Source of the DNA: an uncultured Bacilli bacterium
Lineage (GTDB): Bacteria; Bacillota_I; Bacilli_A; RF39; UBA660
Assembly (NCBI GenBank): GCA_934096405.1
Contig: CAKOLW010000010.1
Location: forward strand, 1 to 42,620
Direction of reading: 5' to 3'
DNA: 42,620 bases
The notes under the pieces were generated by a model. It was not told the DNA's origin, did no database searches, and saw nothing but the letters and a program-made list of their open reading frames with translations. The position numbers and the translations under genes are program-made. Shown piece by piece: positions 7,247 to 15,545 of the stretch. Each line of letters starts with the position of its first letter. The stretch's first letter is position 1.

Positions 7247-8752
7247 ATGAAAATAGAAATGTTAGGAGCACTTGATTATAATAAATTAGGTGATGAATTA
7301 AAAAATAGTGGTATTGACAATAATAAAGTAGATACACTTATAGAAAAAGTTAAATATTTAGAAAAAGAAGCAAGAATCAGAAATGTTTCTCTAGCAGGTA
7401 GAATATCTAGATTTCCTGGGGATGTATTTGAAGTTTTAAAATTAAGTGAAGAAAAAACATTAGAACAAAACTTAAAATATGTTAATCGTGTAGTAAACAT
7501 GGGACATGAATCTATTACAGATCATGACTACTGCTTATTTTTAATCAAAGATGTTAGCCCTTTAATCGAGCAAACTATAATAGAAGAAAGATTATCTAGT
7601 TTTACAATTAAATCTAGAAGAGAAGTAGATTTTAGTAATGCTGGTTATTATGTTCCAACTTTTCACGATGAAAATGGAAATGTTTTAAAAAATAATGAAG
7701 TAATTCAAGAAGAATATAAAAACTATACAGAAGGATTATTTAAAAGATATGGTGAATTATTAGAACTAGGAATACCAAAAGAAGATGCTAGATTTGTATT
7801 ACCTTATTCATTTAATAGTAATATTATTATGGGAATGGATGCACACACTCTAAAAGATTTAATTATTAAGTTAACAAAAACTAAATATAGTAAAATAGGT
7901 GAACTTAAAGAATTTGGTACTAAATTAAATGAAATATGCAAAGAAAGAGTACCTTATGTTAGTGATATAGTATCTAAAGAAAATGAAAATTTAGAAGATG
8001 ATGTACAAAATATTTTGGATGATCATATAACAAATAAAACATATAAAATATTAAATAAAACAGTATTAACAGCATCTACTTATGATATTGATAACAAAAT
8101 AATCGCAAGTGCTATAATGAGAAGATATCAATTTGATTATGTAAAAGCACTTAACATCGCAAGAAATTTAGATAAAGAAACAAGAAAAAAAATAATGAAA
8201 GCAATAGGAAATTCTAGAGATAAGTTAGAACTAACACAAGTGAATTTTACATTTCAAGTACCAATTAGTTTAGCAATATTACCTCACTTAACTAGACATA
8301 GAATGCATGACTTGATTACACCAGATTTTTCTCTAAATATTGATTTATTACAATATAAAATTCCTCCAAAAATAAAAGATAAATATATTAGTAAATATAT
8401 TCAAATATTTATAGATAATGAAAAGATGTATCAACATTTTAAAAATGATTATAACATTAGAGAAGAAGATTTAGTTTACTTTACTTTATTTGGAAATATG
8501 GTTAATGTTGAAACTACAATAAATGGTAAATCTTTAAAACATATATTATCTTTAAGAGAATGCAATAAAGCACAATGGGAAATAAGATATATTGCTAATG
8601 AAATGCATAAAAATGTACAAGAATTAAGCGATGCAGAACTTTATGCAAGCTTATTAGGACCTAGTTGTGAAACTGATTTATATTGTAAAGAAGGAAAAGA
8701 ATGTTGTGGAAAAATAAATGCAATTTTAGCAAAGAAAATGGAAAAGAAATAA
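7247..8752 (+). CDS. thyX: Two-domain ThyX-like flavin-dependent thymidylate synthase
   Basis: 501 residues, twice a normal ThyX (about 220-250). ThyX makes dTMP from dUMP using FAD, NADPH and methylene-tetrahydrofolate. Two ThyX-like halves are visible. The first (about 75-225) has EERLSSFTIKSRR at 113-125 in place of the signature RHRxxSxxxxSxR: the Ser, Ser and last Arg remain but the first Arg-His became Glu-Glu. The second (about 325-500) has RHR at 350-352 without the following Ser/Ser/Arg, then KSLKHILSLREC and AQWEIR, the conserved substrate region, and a Cys-rich end (CETDLYCKEGKECCGK) common in ThyX. Start: ATG at 7247 after AGGTGG; the GTG at 7238 overlaps that site. A TATAAT at 7216-7221 may be the -10 box. 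Function as thymidylate synthase is likely but the altered motifs leave doubt. Confidence 0.8.
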   Translation: MKIEMLGALDYNKLGDELKNSGIDNNKVDTLIEKVKYLEKEARIRNVSLAGRISRFPGDVFEVLKLSEEKTLEQNLKYVNRVVNMGHESITDHDYCLFLIKDVSPLIEQTIIEERLSSFTIKSRREVDFSNAGYYVPTFHDENGNVLKNNEVIQEEYKNYTEGLFKRYGELLELGIPKEDARFVLPYSFNSNIIMGMDAHTLKDLIIKLTKTKYSKIGELKEFGTKLNEICKERVPYVSDIVSKENENLEDDVQNILDDHITNKTYKILNKTVLTASTYDIDNKIIASAIMRRYQFDYVKALNIARNLDKETRKKIMKAIGNSRDKLELTQVNFTFQVPISLAILPHLTRHRMHDLITPDFSLNIDLLQYKIPPKIKDKYISKYIQIFIDNEKMYQHFKNDYNIREEDLVYFTLFGNMVNVETTINGKSLKHILSLRECNKAQWEIRYIANEMHKNVQELSDAELYASLLGPSCETDLYCKEGKECCGKINAILAKKMEKK

Positions 8753-8767
8753 TTCTTTTCTTTTTTT
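8741..8767 (+). terminator. Terminator overlapping the thyX stop
   Basis: GAAAAGAA (8741-8748) and TTCTTTTC (8753-8760) form an 8-bp stem with an ATAA loop, followed by seven T. The TAA stop is in the loop. Confidence 0.78.
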
Positions 8768-8788
8768 ATAAAAAATTAAAAAAATATC

Positions 8789-8817
8789 TTGATTTATAAA
8801 CGATTGTTTGATAATAT
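8789..8817 (+). promoter_or_regulatory. uvrA promoter
   Basis: TTGATT (8789-8794) with TAATAT (8812-8817) at 17 bp, or GATAAT (8810-8815) at 15 bp. It lies about 60 bp before the uvrA start, giving a leader of about 50 nt. Confidence 0.5.
8798..8809 (+). promoter_or_regulatory. Possible LexA (SOS) box in the uvrA promoter
   Basis: AAACGATTGTTT has two inverted AAAC/GTTT half-sites spaced by 4 bp. The Firmicute LexA consensus is GAAC-N4-GTTC, so the inner AAC-N4-GTT matches. It lies exactly between the -35 and -10 elements of a classic SOS gene. In AT-rich DNA such a match can be chance. Confidence 0.4.
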
Positions 8818-8875
8818 ATATTTGCTTTGTATAAAAGTAATAAAAAAGATAATATTAAGTAATAAGAGGTGTACT

Positions 8876-11686
8876 ATGGATAAAATAGTAATAAAGGGAG
8901 CAAGAGAAAATAATTTAAAAAATATTGATATAGAAATACCTAAAAATAAATTAGTAGTAATGACTGGTGTAAGTGGAAGTGGTAAATCTAGTTTAGCGTT
9001 TGATACTATATATAAAGAAGGACAAAGGAGATATGTAGAATCTTTAAGTGCATATGCTAGACAATTTTTAGGTAATATGGAAAAACCAGATGTTGATTCA
9101 ATTGAAGGGTTAAGTCCAAGTATAAGTATTGACCAAAAAACAACTAATAAAAATCCTAGAAGTACAGTGGGTACAGTAACAGAAATATATGATTACTTAA
9201 GACTTTTATTCGCAAGAATAGGAACTCCTATGTGTCCTAAACATAAGAAACCTATTAAAAGTCAATCAATAGAAGAAATGGTTAATAAAGTTTTTGAATA
9301 CCCTGAAGGAACTAAAATTGAAGTATTAAGTCCTGTTGTCAAAGGAGAAAAAGGTACTCATAAAGAGCTATTAGATGATTTAAGAAAAGATGGATTTAGT
9401 CGTGTAAGAGTAGATGGAGAAGTTAGAAGTTTAAGTGAAGAAATAATATTAGAAAAAAATATTAAAAATACTATTGAAGTAGTAATCGATAGAATAGTGG
9501 TTAATGAAAAATCTAGAAGTAGATTATTTGAAGCAATTGAATTAAGTACTAAAATGGCTAATGGAAAAGTATTAATAAATGTAATTGGAGATAAAGAAAT
9601 TCTAATGAGCGAAAAATATGCTTGTCCAGAATGTGATTATAGTTTAGATGATTTAGAACCTAGAATGTTTTCATTTAATAGCCCTTATGGAGCATGTCCA
9701 GATTGTAAAGGATTAGGAGTAAAGTTAAAAATAGATGAAGACTTATTAATACCAAATAAAAACATAAGTATTATGGAAGGTGCAGTAGCTTCTTTTCAAA
9801 GTGGAGAAACACTAAGTATCTATTTTAAAAAACTTAATAGTGTTAGTGAATACTATAATATTGATTTACATAAACCTGTCAAAGACTTGACAAAATTTGA
9901 ACATGATACAATTTTTTATGGTTCTAAAGATAAAATAGATTTCAAGGTAGAAACAAGAAGTGGAAGTGTATTAAAAAGTCATGATTACTTTGAAGGAATA
10001 ATAACTAATTTAGAAAGAAGATATATGGAAACTAATAGTCCAAGTATAAGAGAATGGATAGAAAGTTATATGACTGAATTAGGTTGTCCTACATGTCATG
10101 GAGCAAGACTAAGTGAGCCAATATTAAATGTATTCGTTGGTGGAAAAAATATATATGAAATAACTAATTATAGTATTAGAGATTTAATAGAATTCTTTAA
10201 GAAGTTGAAACTTAATAAAACAGAAGAAGAAATTTCTCACTTAATACTTAAAGAAATAAATGAAAGACTAGAGTTCTTACAAAATGTAGGGTTAGATTAT
10301 TTAACATTAAGTAGAAGTGCAGGTACTTTATCAGGTGGAGAAAGTCAAAGAATAAGACTTGCTACTCAAATAGGTAGTAAATTATCTGGAATACTATATG
10401 TTTTAGATGAACCAAGTATTGGATTGCATCAAAGAGATAATAATAAACTAATTAATTCATTAAAAGAAATGAGAGATTTAGGAAATACCTTAATAGTGGT
10501 AGAACATGATACTGATACAATGCTAGCAAGTGATTATTTAATTGATATTGGGCCAGTCGCAGGTAGTGAAGGTGGTTATGTTGTAGCCAAAGGTACACCT
10601 GAAGAAGTAATGAAAAATGAAAATTCATTAACTGGTAAATATCTAAGTGGTAAATTAAAAATAGAAGTACCAAAAAAGAGAAGAAAAGGTAATGGAGAAT
10701 ATATAGAAATAAAAGGTGCTAAAGAGCATAACTTAAAAAATATAAATGTTAAATTTCCTAAGGGTACTCTTACAGTAGTAACTGGTGTAAGTGGAAGTGG
10801 TAAATCTAGTTTAGTAAATGAAATATTATATAAAAAACTAGCATCAACTATATATAAAAGTAAAGATAAACCTGGCATTTATAAATCAATTAAAGGGATA
10901 GATGATGTAGACAAAGTAGTATTTATAAGTCAAGATCCAATTGGTAGAACTCCAAGAAGTAATCCAGCTACTTATGTAGGTGTATTTGATCTTATTAGAG
11001 ATGTATTTACAGAAACTAAAGAAGCAAAAATAAGAGGATATGATAAATCAAGATTCTCATTTAATGTAAAAGGTGGTAGATGTGAAGCTTGTAATGGGGA
11101 TGGAGTTAAAAAAATAGAAATGCATTTCTTACCAGATGTATATGTTCCATGTGATGTATGTCATGGTAAAAGATATAATAAAGAAACGTTAAATGTAAAA
11201 TTTAAAGGTTTAAATATCGCAGATGTACTAGATTTAAGAGTTGATGAAGCAAGAGATATATTTGAAAGTGTTCCGAAAGTTAAAAGAATACTTGATACAA
11301 TGCATGATGTAGGTTTAGGTTATGTAAAACTAGGACAAAATGCAGTAACATTGTCTGGTGGTGAAGCAGGTCGTGTAAAATTAGCTAAAGAATTACAAAA
11401 GAAACCTACTGGAAAAAGTGTATACATATTAGATGAACCTTCAACTGGATTACATACTGATGATATAAAGAAATTATTAGAAATATTAAATAGAATAGTT
11501 GATAATGGAGATACAGTAATTGTTATTGAACATAACCTAGATATAATAAAAGTAGCTGACTATATAATTGACTTAGGTCCTGAAGGTGGAGACTTGGGGG
11601 GAAATATAGTAGCCACTGGTACTCCAGAACAAATATGCAAAGTAAAAGAAAGTTATACAGGAGAATATTTAAAACCACTTTTGTAA
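8876..11686 (+). CDS. uvrA: Excinuclease ABC subunit A
   Basis: 936 residues from the ATG at 8876, chosen because AGAGGTG precedes it and the protein then begins MDKIVIKGARENNLKNI as in other UvrA proteins; the frame stays open upstream to 8789 but that extension has no counterpart. UvrA is the damage-sensing ATPase of nucleotide excision repair and acts as a dimer with UvrB. Two ABC ATPase modules are present: Walker A GVSGSGKS at 31-38 and again in the second half, ABC signatures LSGGESQR and LSGGEAGR. Zinc-binding Cys pairs occur in YACPECDYS/ACPDCKG and GRCEACNGDG/PCDVCHGKRY. Length is normal. uvrB and uvrC are not in the window; the gene is apparently monocistronic with its own promoter and possible SOS operator. 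Confidence 0.96.
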   Translation: MDKIVIKGARENNLKNIDIEIPKNKLVVMTGVSGSGKSSLAFDTIYKEGQRRYVESLSAYARQFLGNMEKPDVDSIEGLSPSISIDQKTTNKNPRSTVGTVTEIYDYLRLLFARIGTPMCPKHKKPIKSQSIEEMVNKVFEYPEGTKIEVLSPVVKGEKGTHKELLDDLRKDGFSRVRVDGEVRSLSEEIILEKNIKNTIEVVIDRIVVNEKSRSRLFEAIELSTKMANGKVLINVIGDKEILMSEKYACPECDYSLDDLEPRMFSFNSPYGACPDCKGLGVKLKIDEDLLIPNKNISIMEGAVASFQSGETLSIYFKKLNSVSEYYNIDLHKPVKDLTKFEHDTIFYGSKDKIDFKVETRSGSVLKSHDYFEGIITNLERRYMETNSPSIREWIESYMTELGCPTCHGARLSEPILNVFVGGKNIYEITNYSIRDLIEFFKKLKLNKTEEEISHLILKEINERLEFLQNVGLDYLTLSRSAGTLSGGESQRIRLATQIGSKLSGILYVLDEPSIGLHQRDNNKLINSLKEMRDLGNTLIVVEHDTDTMLASDYLIDIGPVAGSEGGYVVAKGTPEEVMKNENSLTGKYLSGKLKIEVPKKRRKGNGEYIEIKGAKEHNLKNINVKFPKGTLTVVTGVSGSGKSSLVNEILYKKLASTIYKSKDKPGIYKSIKGIDDVDKVVFISQDPIGRTPRSNPATYVGVFDLIRDVFTETKEAKIRGYDKSRFSFNVKGGRCEACNGDGVKKIEMHFLPDVYVPCDVCHGKRYNKETLNVKFKGLNIADVLDLRVDEARDIFESVPKVKRILDTMHDVGLGYVKLGQNAVTLSGGEAGRVKLAKELQKKPTGKSVYILDEPSTGLHTDDIKKLLEILNRIVDNGDTVIVIEHNLDIIKVADYIIDLGPEGGDLGGNIVATGTPEQICKVKESYTGEYLKPLL

Positions 11687-11713
11687 ATAAGTACATCAAA
11701 AAGGCAATTTATA

Positions 11714-11722
11714 TGGTATAAT
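11714..11722 (+). promoter_or_regulatory. Extended -10 promoter of the fic gene
   Basis: TGG followed by a perfect TATAAT (11717-11722); the -35 region is poor. It precedes the fic gene and its 9-bp inverted repeat. Confidence 0.5.
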
Positions 11723-11736
11723 ATTATACAGAAGTG

Positions 11737-11776
11737 AGACATTAACATACATAAAAAGTTATTAAACTTAATGTCT
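11737..11776. repeat. Inverted repeat in the fic leader
   Basis: AGACATTAA (11737-11745) and TTAATGTCT (11768-11776) are perfect inverted 9-mers separated by 22 nt. They lie downstream of the -10 box and just upstream of the AGGAGG ribosome site, so they could form a leader hairpin or a repressor site. Function unknown. Confidence 0.5.
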
Positions 11777-11791
11777 TTAACAGGAGGAAAA

Positions 11792-12528
11792 ATGGAGATA
11801 AGTCGAATAAAAAAAGCATTAATTGATCAAAAAAATATGAATTTATCTGGAAATTTATATCATAAAACTCAATTAGATTTTGCATATAATTCTAATCATA
11901 TTGAGGGTTCAACAATAACTGAAGATGAAACTGCAAGTATATATGATACAGGAACAATTTTAACAAGTGGTGATAAAGTAATTGTTTTAAAGGATGCTAC
12001 TGAAACAAAAAATCATTTTACTTTATTTAAATATATGTTAGATACTGTTGATGAACAACTTTCTGAAGATATGATAAAAAATTTCATTTTATTTTAAAGA
12101 GTGAAACTTTAACTGATAGTGAAAAAGAATGGTTTAATGTAGGAGAATATAAAAAAAGAAAAAACTTTGTAGGAAATATAACTACATCTTTACCAAAAGA
12201 TGTGTCTGAAGATATGAAAAAGTTAATGGGATGGTATGAAAAAATAAATAATAAGACAATTGAAGATATTATTGAATTTCATGTAAAATTTGAAAAAATT
12301 CATCCTTTTCAAGATGGAAATGGTCGAGTAGGAAGAATGATAATGTTTAGAGAATGTTTATATAACGATATAATGCCATTTTATATTGAAGACAGAAATA
12401 GAGATTTTTATATAAGGGGAATAAAAGAATATCAAAACAACGATATAAAAGGTTACTTGATAGATACATGTCTAAAAAGTCAAGATAATTATGAAAAATT
12501 AGTGGAATATTTTTTGGAAGATAATTAA
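11792..12528 (+). pseudogene. Fic-family AMP-transferase gene, interrupted by one frameshift
   Basis: Two reading frames together encode one Fic protein. Part one starts at the ATG 11792 behind AGGAGG and has the conserved N-terminal segment with SNHIEGS, matching the class II inhibitory motif [S/T]xxxE[G/N]. Part two contains the full catalytic motif HPFQDGNGRVGR (12301-12336). Family knowledge: Fic enzymes transfer AMP (or similar) to target proteins. Part one stops at 12095-12097; shifting by -1 near 12076-12085 restores the expected sequence ..FHFILKSETLTDSEKEWFNVGEYKKRKNFVG. The shift lies at a six-A run followed by TTT, so slippage, sequencing error, true decay or ribosomal frameshifting are all possible. 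Everything else is intact, which points to a very recent or reversible event. The gene is inserted between uvrA and rpsO and looks like an accessory gene. Confidence 0.82.
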
Positions 12529-12544
12529 AATTCGAGATAATGGG

Positions 12545-12573
12545 TTGATTTTTTGAGATTGTTATAATATAAT
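12545..12573 (+). promoter_or_regulatory. Sigma-A promoter of rpsO
   Basis: TTGATT (12545-12550) and TATAAT (12568-12573) are separated by 17 bp; a second overlapping TATAAT begins at 12563. The transcript would carry a leader of about 80 nt. Confidence 0.7.
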
Positions 12574-12580
12574 GTATATG

Positions 12581-12650
12581 AAGTTTTATCTTAGTTTAAG
12601 ACATCTCCAGTTCTTCTACTCAGATTAAACGGATAAATTGATGAAAGGAG
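12581..12650 (+). promoter_or_regulatory. Structured rpsO leader, possible S15 autoregulatory element
   Basis: TTTATC (12585-12590) pairs with GATAAA (12632-12637) and GTTTAA (12594-12599) pairs with TTAAAC (12625-12630). The small internal loop is TTA against G. Together they enclose a 25-nt apical region and end 10 nt before the AAAGGAG ribosome site (12644-12650). Firmicute rpsO leaders are known to fold and bind S15. The fold here is read by eye and the S15 binding is inference. Confidence 0.5.
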
Positions 12651-12659
12651 AAAATAAAA

Positions 12660-12929
12660 ATGGCTTTAGCAAAATTAAGAAAAGAAGAATTAGTTAAAGA
12701 ATTTGGAAGAGGAAATAATGATACTGGTAGTGTTGAAGTTCAAGTTGCAATATTAACTGAAGAAATTAAAGAATTAACTGAACACTTAAAGGAACATAAA
12801 CATGATTTCCATTCTAAAAGAGGTCTTTTACAAAAGGTTGGTAAAAGAAAGAGTTTACTAGAATATTTAAAGAGAACAGATGTAGTTAGATATCGTAAAC
12901 TTATAGAAAAATTAGGATTAAGAAAGTAG
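12660..12929 (+). CDS. rpsO: 30S ribosomal protein S15
   Basis: 89 residues, the standard length. S15 binds 16S rRNA in the central domain and is an early assembly protein of the 30S subunit. Typical blocks are seen: ARLRKEEL-like start (AKLRKEELVKEFGR), DTGSVEVQVAILTEEI, HLKEHKHDFHSKRGLL and a GKRKSLLEYLKR end region. AAAGGAG lies 9 nt before the ATG. rpsO followed by pnp is one of the most conserved gene pairs in bacteria. A terminator directly at the stop codon should limit read-through into pnp, or attenuate it. Confidence 0.98.
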   Translation: MALAKLRKEELVKEFGRGNNDTGSVEVQVAILTEEIKELTEHLKEHKHDFHSKRGLLQKVGKRKSLLEYLKRTDVVRYRKLIEKLGLRK

Positions 12930-12954
12930 GCACTTATTTTAAGTGTCTTTTTTT
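12929..12954 (+). terminator. Terminator between rpsO and pnp
   Basis: GGCACTTA (12929-12936) and TAAGTGTC (12940-12947) form an 8-bp stem with one GU pair and a TTT loop, followed by a T run. The first stem base is the last base of the rpsO stop. As no clear promoter lies before pnp, this is probably a partial terminator. Confidence 0.8.
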
Positions 12955-12980
12955 CTGGATAATTAGGAAGAGAGGTAGTT

Positions 12981-15128
12981 ATGAAAAGAGTTTTTGAATA
13001 TGAATTTTTAGGAAAAAAATTAATAGTAGAAACTGGAGAACTTGCTAAACAAGCTAGTGGGGCTGTTTTAGTTAGATATGAAGATACTGTAATATTAAGT
13101 ACAGCTGTTATGAGTAATAATGTTAGTACTGCAGATTTTTTCCCACTTACAATACTTTATCAAGAAAAGCTATATTCTGTAGGTAAAATTCCTGGAGGAT
13201 TTATTAAAAGAGAAGGTCGTCCTACTGATGCAGCAACTTTAACTGCAAGGGTAATTGATAGACCTATTAGACCTATGTTTGATGAAAACTTTAGAAACGA
13301 AGTACAAGTTGTTAATACTGTTTTAAGTGTAGATAATGATTATACACCTGAGATGACTGCTTTATTTGGTTCAAGTTTATCATTAGGTATTAGTAATATT
13401 CCGTTTGATGGACCAGTAAGTGGAGTTATAGTTGGTAAGATTGATGGAGAATTAAAGATTAATCCTACAGTAGAAGAGATGGAAAGAAGTACAATTAATC
13501 TTACAGTAGCGGGTACTAAAAAAGCTATAAATATGGTTGAATCAGGTAGTAAAGAAGTATCTGAAGAAGAAATGCTAGAAGCTTTGATGTTTGGGCATGA
13601 GTATATTAAAGAATTATGTTTAATACAAGAAGATATTATTAATGAAGTAGGTGTACCTAAAATTGAAGTAGAGCTTGCTAAGTTAGATGAAAATATAGTT
13701 AGAGAAGTAGAAGAAGATATTAAAGATGATATGTGTTCTGCTATACAGATTAAAGATAAGTTAGAAAAGTATGCTAAGATTGATGAAGTTAAAGAAAGAG
13801 CAGTAACTGATTATGAAGAAAAACATAAAGATAGTGAAACTTTAGAAGAAGAATTGAAGCAAGTTAAGAAGATAGCAGATAATATAGAAGGAAATGAAGT
13901 AAGAAGATTAATTACTCAAGAAAAAGTAAGACCAGATGGAAGAGGTATGACTGAGATTAGACCACTTTCAACTGATAAGGATTTACTTCCTAGAACTCAT
14001 GGTAGTGCTTTATTTACTCGTGGACAAACTCAAGCGCTTGCTATTACTACATTGGGTGCTTTAGGTGAAAATCAAATACTAGATGGAATTAGTGTTGAAG
14101 ATACTAAGAGATTTATGTTCCATTATAATTTTCCAGCATTTAGTGTTGGTGAAACTGGTAGATATGGTGCTCCTGGTAGACGTGAAATTGGACATGGTGC
14201 TTTAGCTGAAAGAGCATTATTACAAGTTATGCCAAGTGAAGAGGCATTTCCTTATACTGTTAGAGTAGTAAGTGAAGTATTAGAAAGTAATGGTTCAAGT
14301 AGTCAGGCTAGTATTTGTGCTGGATGTATGAGTTTAATGGCTGCAGGTGTTCCAATTACTGCACCAGTTGCGGGTATTGCTATGGGACTTATTACTGAAG
14401 ATGGAACATGTGATTCTAATTATACAATATTAACTGATATTCAAGGATTAGAAGATCATATGGGAGATATGGATTTTAAAGTAGCTGGTACAAGAAAAGG
14501 TATTACTGCTTTACAAATGGATATTAAGATTAAAGGAATTAATGAGTCTGTATTTAGAGAAGCATTAGCGCAAGCTAAGACTGCAAGATTTGAAATATTA
14601 GATGTAATGGAGAAAGAAATAGCTGAACCAAGGAAAGAATTAAGTAAGTATGCTCCAAAGACTAGAATAATGATGATTAATCCAGAAAAGATTAAAGATG
14701 TTATTGGTCGTGGTGGAGAAATGATTACTAAGATTATCTTAGAAAGTTCTAATGTTAAAACAGTAAGTGATAAAGATGCTGTTAAAATTGATATTACAGA
14801 TGATGGAAGAGTTGTTGCATATCATACAAGTAGTGAAGTATTAGATAAAGCTATGTCTATGATTGAACAAATAGTAAGAGAAGTAGAAATTGGTAAAACT
14901 TATACTGGTAAAGTAATTAATGTAGAAGATTTTGGTTGCTTTGTAGAACTATGGCCTGGATGTGAGGGACTTGTTCATGTAAGTCAATTAGATACTAAGA
15001 GAGTAGAAAAACCAAGTGATGTTGTAAAAGTTGGAGATGAGATTGTCGTTAAAGCAACTGGTTATGATAAACGTGGTAAATTAAATTTGTCAAGAAAAGA
15101 AGTTTTGATGCCTAAAAAGGAAGATTAA
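12981..15128 (+). CDS. pnp: Polyribonucleotide nucleotidyltransferase (PNPase)
   Basis: 715 residues, normal length. PNPase degrades RNA 3'-to-5' by phosphorolysis as a ring-shaped trimer and is a core part of mRNA decay in Firmicutes. Domain order: first RNase PH core (about 1-215), helical linker, second RNase PH core (about 310-540, with RTHGSALFTRGQTQAL and GDMDFKVAGT), KH domain with the GRGGEMI loop (about 575-640) and S1 domain (about 640-705, KVINVEDFGCFVEL). RBS AGAGAGGT precedes the ATG. It follows rpsO and ends in a weak terminator. Confidence 0.98.
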   Translation: MKRVFEYEFLGKKLIVETGELAKQASGAVLVRYEDTVILSTAVMSNNVSTADFFPLTILYQEKLYSVGKIPGGFIKREGRPTDAATLTARVIDRPIRPMFDENFRNEVQVVNTVLSVDNDYTPEMTALFGSSLSLGISNIPFDGPVSGVIVGKIDGELKINPTVEEMERSTINLTVAGTKKAINMVESGSKEVSEEEMLEALMFGHEYIKELCLIQEDIINEVGVPKIEVELAKLDENIVREVEEDIKDDMCSAIQIKDKLEKYAKIDEVKERAVTDYEEKHKDSETLEEELKQVKKIADNIEGNEVRRLITQEKVRPDGRGMTEIRPLSTDKDLLPRTHGSALFTRGQTQALAITTLGALGENQILDGISVEDTKRFMFHYNFPAFSVGETGRYGAPGRREIGHGALAERALLQVMPSEEAFPYTVRVVSEVLESNGSSSQASICAGCMSLMAAGVPITAPVAGIAMGLITEDGTCDSNYTILTDIQGLEDHMGDMDFKVAGTRKGITALQMDIKIKGINESVFREALAQAKTARFEILDVMEKEIAEPRKELSKYAPKTRIMMINPEKIKDVIGRGGEMITKIILESSNVKTVSDKDAVKIDITDDGRVVAYHTSSEVLDKAMSMIEQIVREVEIGKTYTGKVINVEDFGCFVELWPGCEGLVHVSQLDTKRVEKPSDVVKVGDEIVVKATGYDKRGKLNLSRKEVLMPKKED

Positions 15129-15141
15129 ACTTCTTTCTTTT
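15117..15141 (+). terminator. Weak terminator after pnp
   Basis: AAGGAAG (15117-15123) and CTTCTTT (15130-15136), one GU pair, loop ATTAAA containing the TAA stop, then CTTTT. Short and AT-rich. Confidence 0.5.
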
Positions 15142-15149
15142 AATTTATT

Positions 15150-15158
15150 TGATATAAT
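15150..15158 (+). promoter_or_regulatory. Extended -10 promoter
   Basis: TGA plus a perfect TATAAT (15153-15158), no strong -35. It precedes the pair of overlapping genes ending with trmL. Confidence 0.5.
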
Positions 15159-15188
15159 AGAAATATAGAGAAGAGAAGGTGTAAAATT

Positions 15189-15545
15189 ATGTATGATTTT
15201 GAAAATTACACATTGGAAGAAATGTATGCTAAAGGAAGAGATGATGCTTTTTTGTATAGAGGAAATGCAACACAAAGTATTATTGAGTATTTAAGTTATA
15301 TAGAAAAGCCAGGGTTAATTAAAGCTAAAATGGCTAATTACATAATGGGGTATAAGTTAGGAGTAATTGAATTAAATTATAAAAGTATAGGTTTTCCAGT
15401 AGAATTTGATAGAAAAGAATTAAAACTTTATGTAATAAGTAAAAGAAAAAAGATAGAGGTGTTAATTCCTGAACTTAAGGATGCTTTAAGATCTTTATCT
15501 TTGAGAATGGCTGATGAGGCTGTGGAAAGTATAATTAAAAAATGA
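15189..15545 (+). CDS. Small unknown protein translationally coupled to trmL
   Basis: 118 residues, not recognised. AGAAGGTG ahead of the ATG and a TGA that overlaps the next ATG by four bases support it as a real gene. The protein is soluble-looking, alpha-helical and mixed-charge, with no signal peptide or membrane segment. It begins MYDFENYTLEEMYAKGRDDA and ends in a Lys pair. Coupling to trmL hints at an RNA-related or translation-linked role, but this is a guess from position only. Confidence 0.65.
   Translation: MYDFENYTLEEMYAKGRDDAFLYRGNATQSIIEYLSYIEKPGLIKAKMANYIMGYKLGVIELNYKSIGFPVEFDRKELKLYVISKRKKIEVLIPELKDALRSLSLRMADEAVESIIKK

Noticed and set aside
11737..11776. 9-bp inverted repeat before fic as a terminator of uvrA
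   Set aside because: It lies downstream of the fic -10 box, has a 22-nt loop and no T-run. It is listed as a repeat of unknown role instead.
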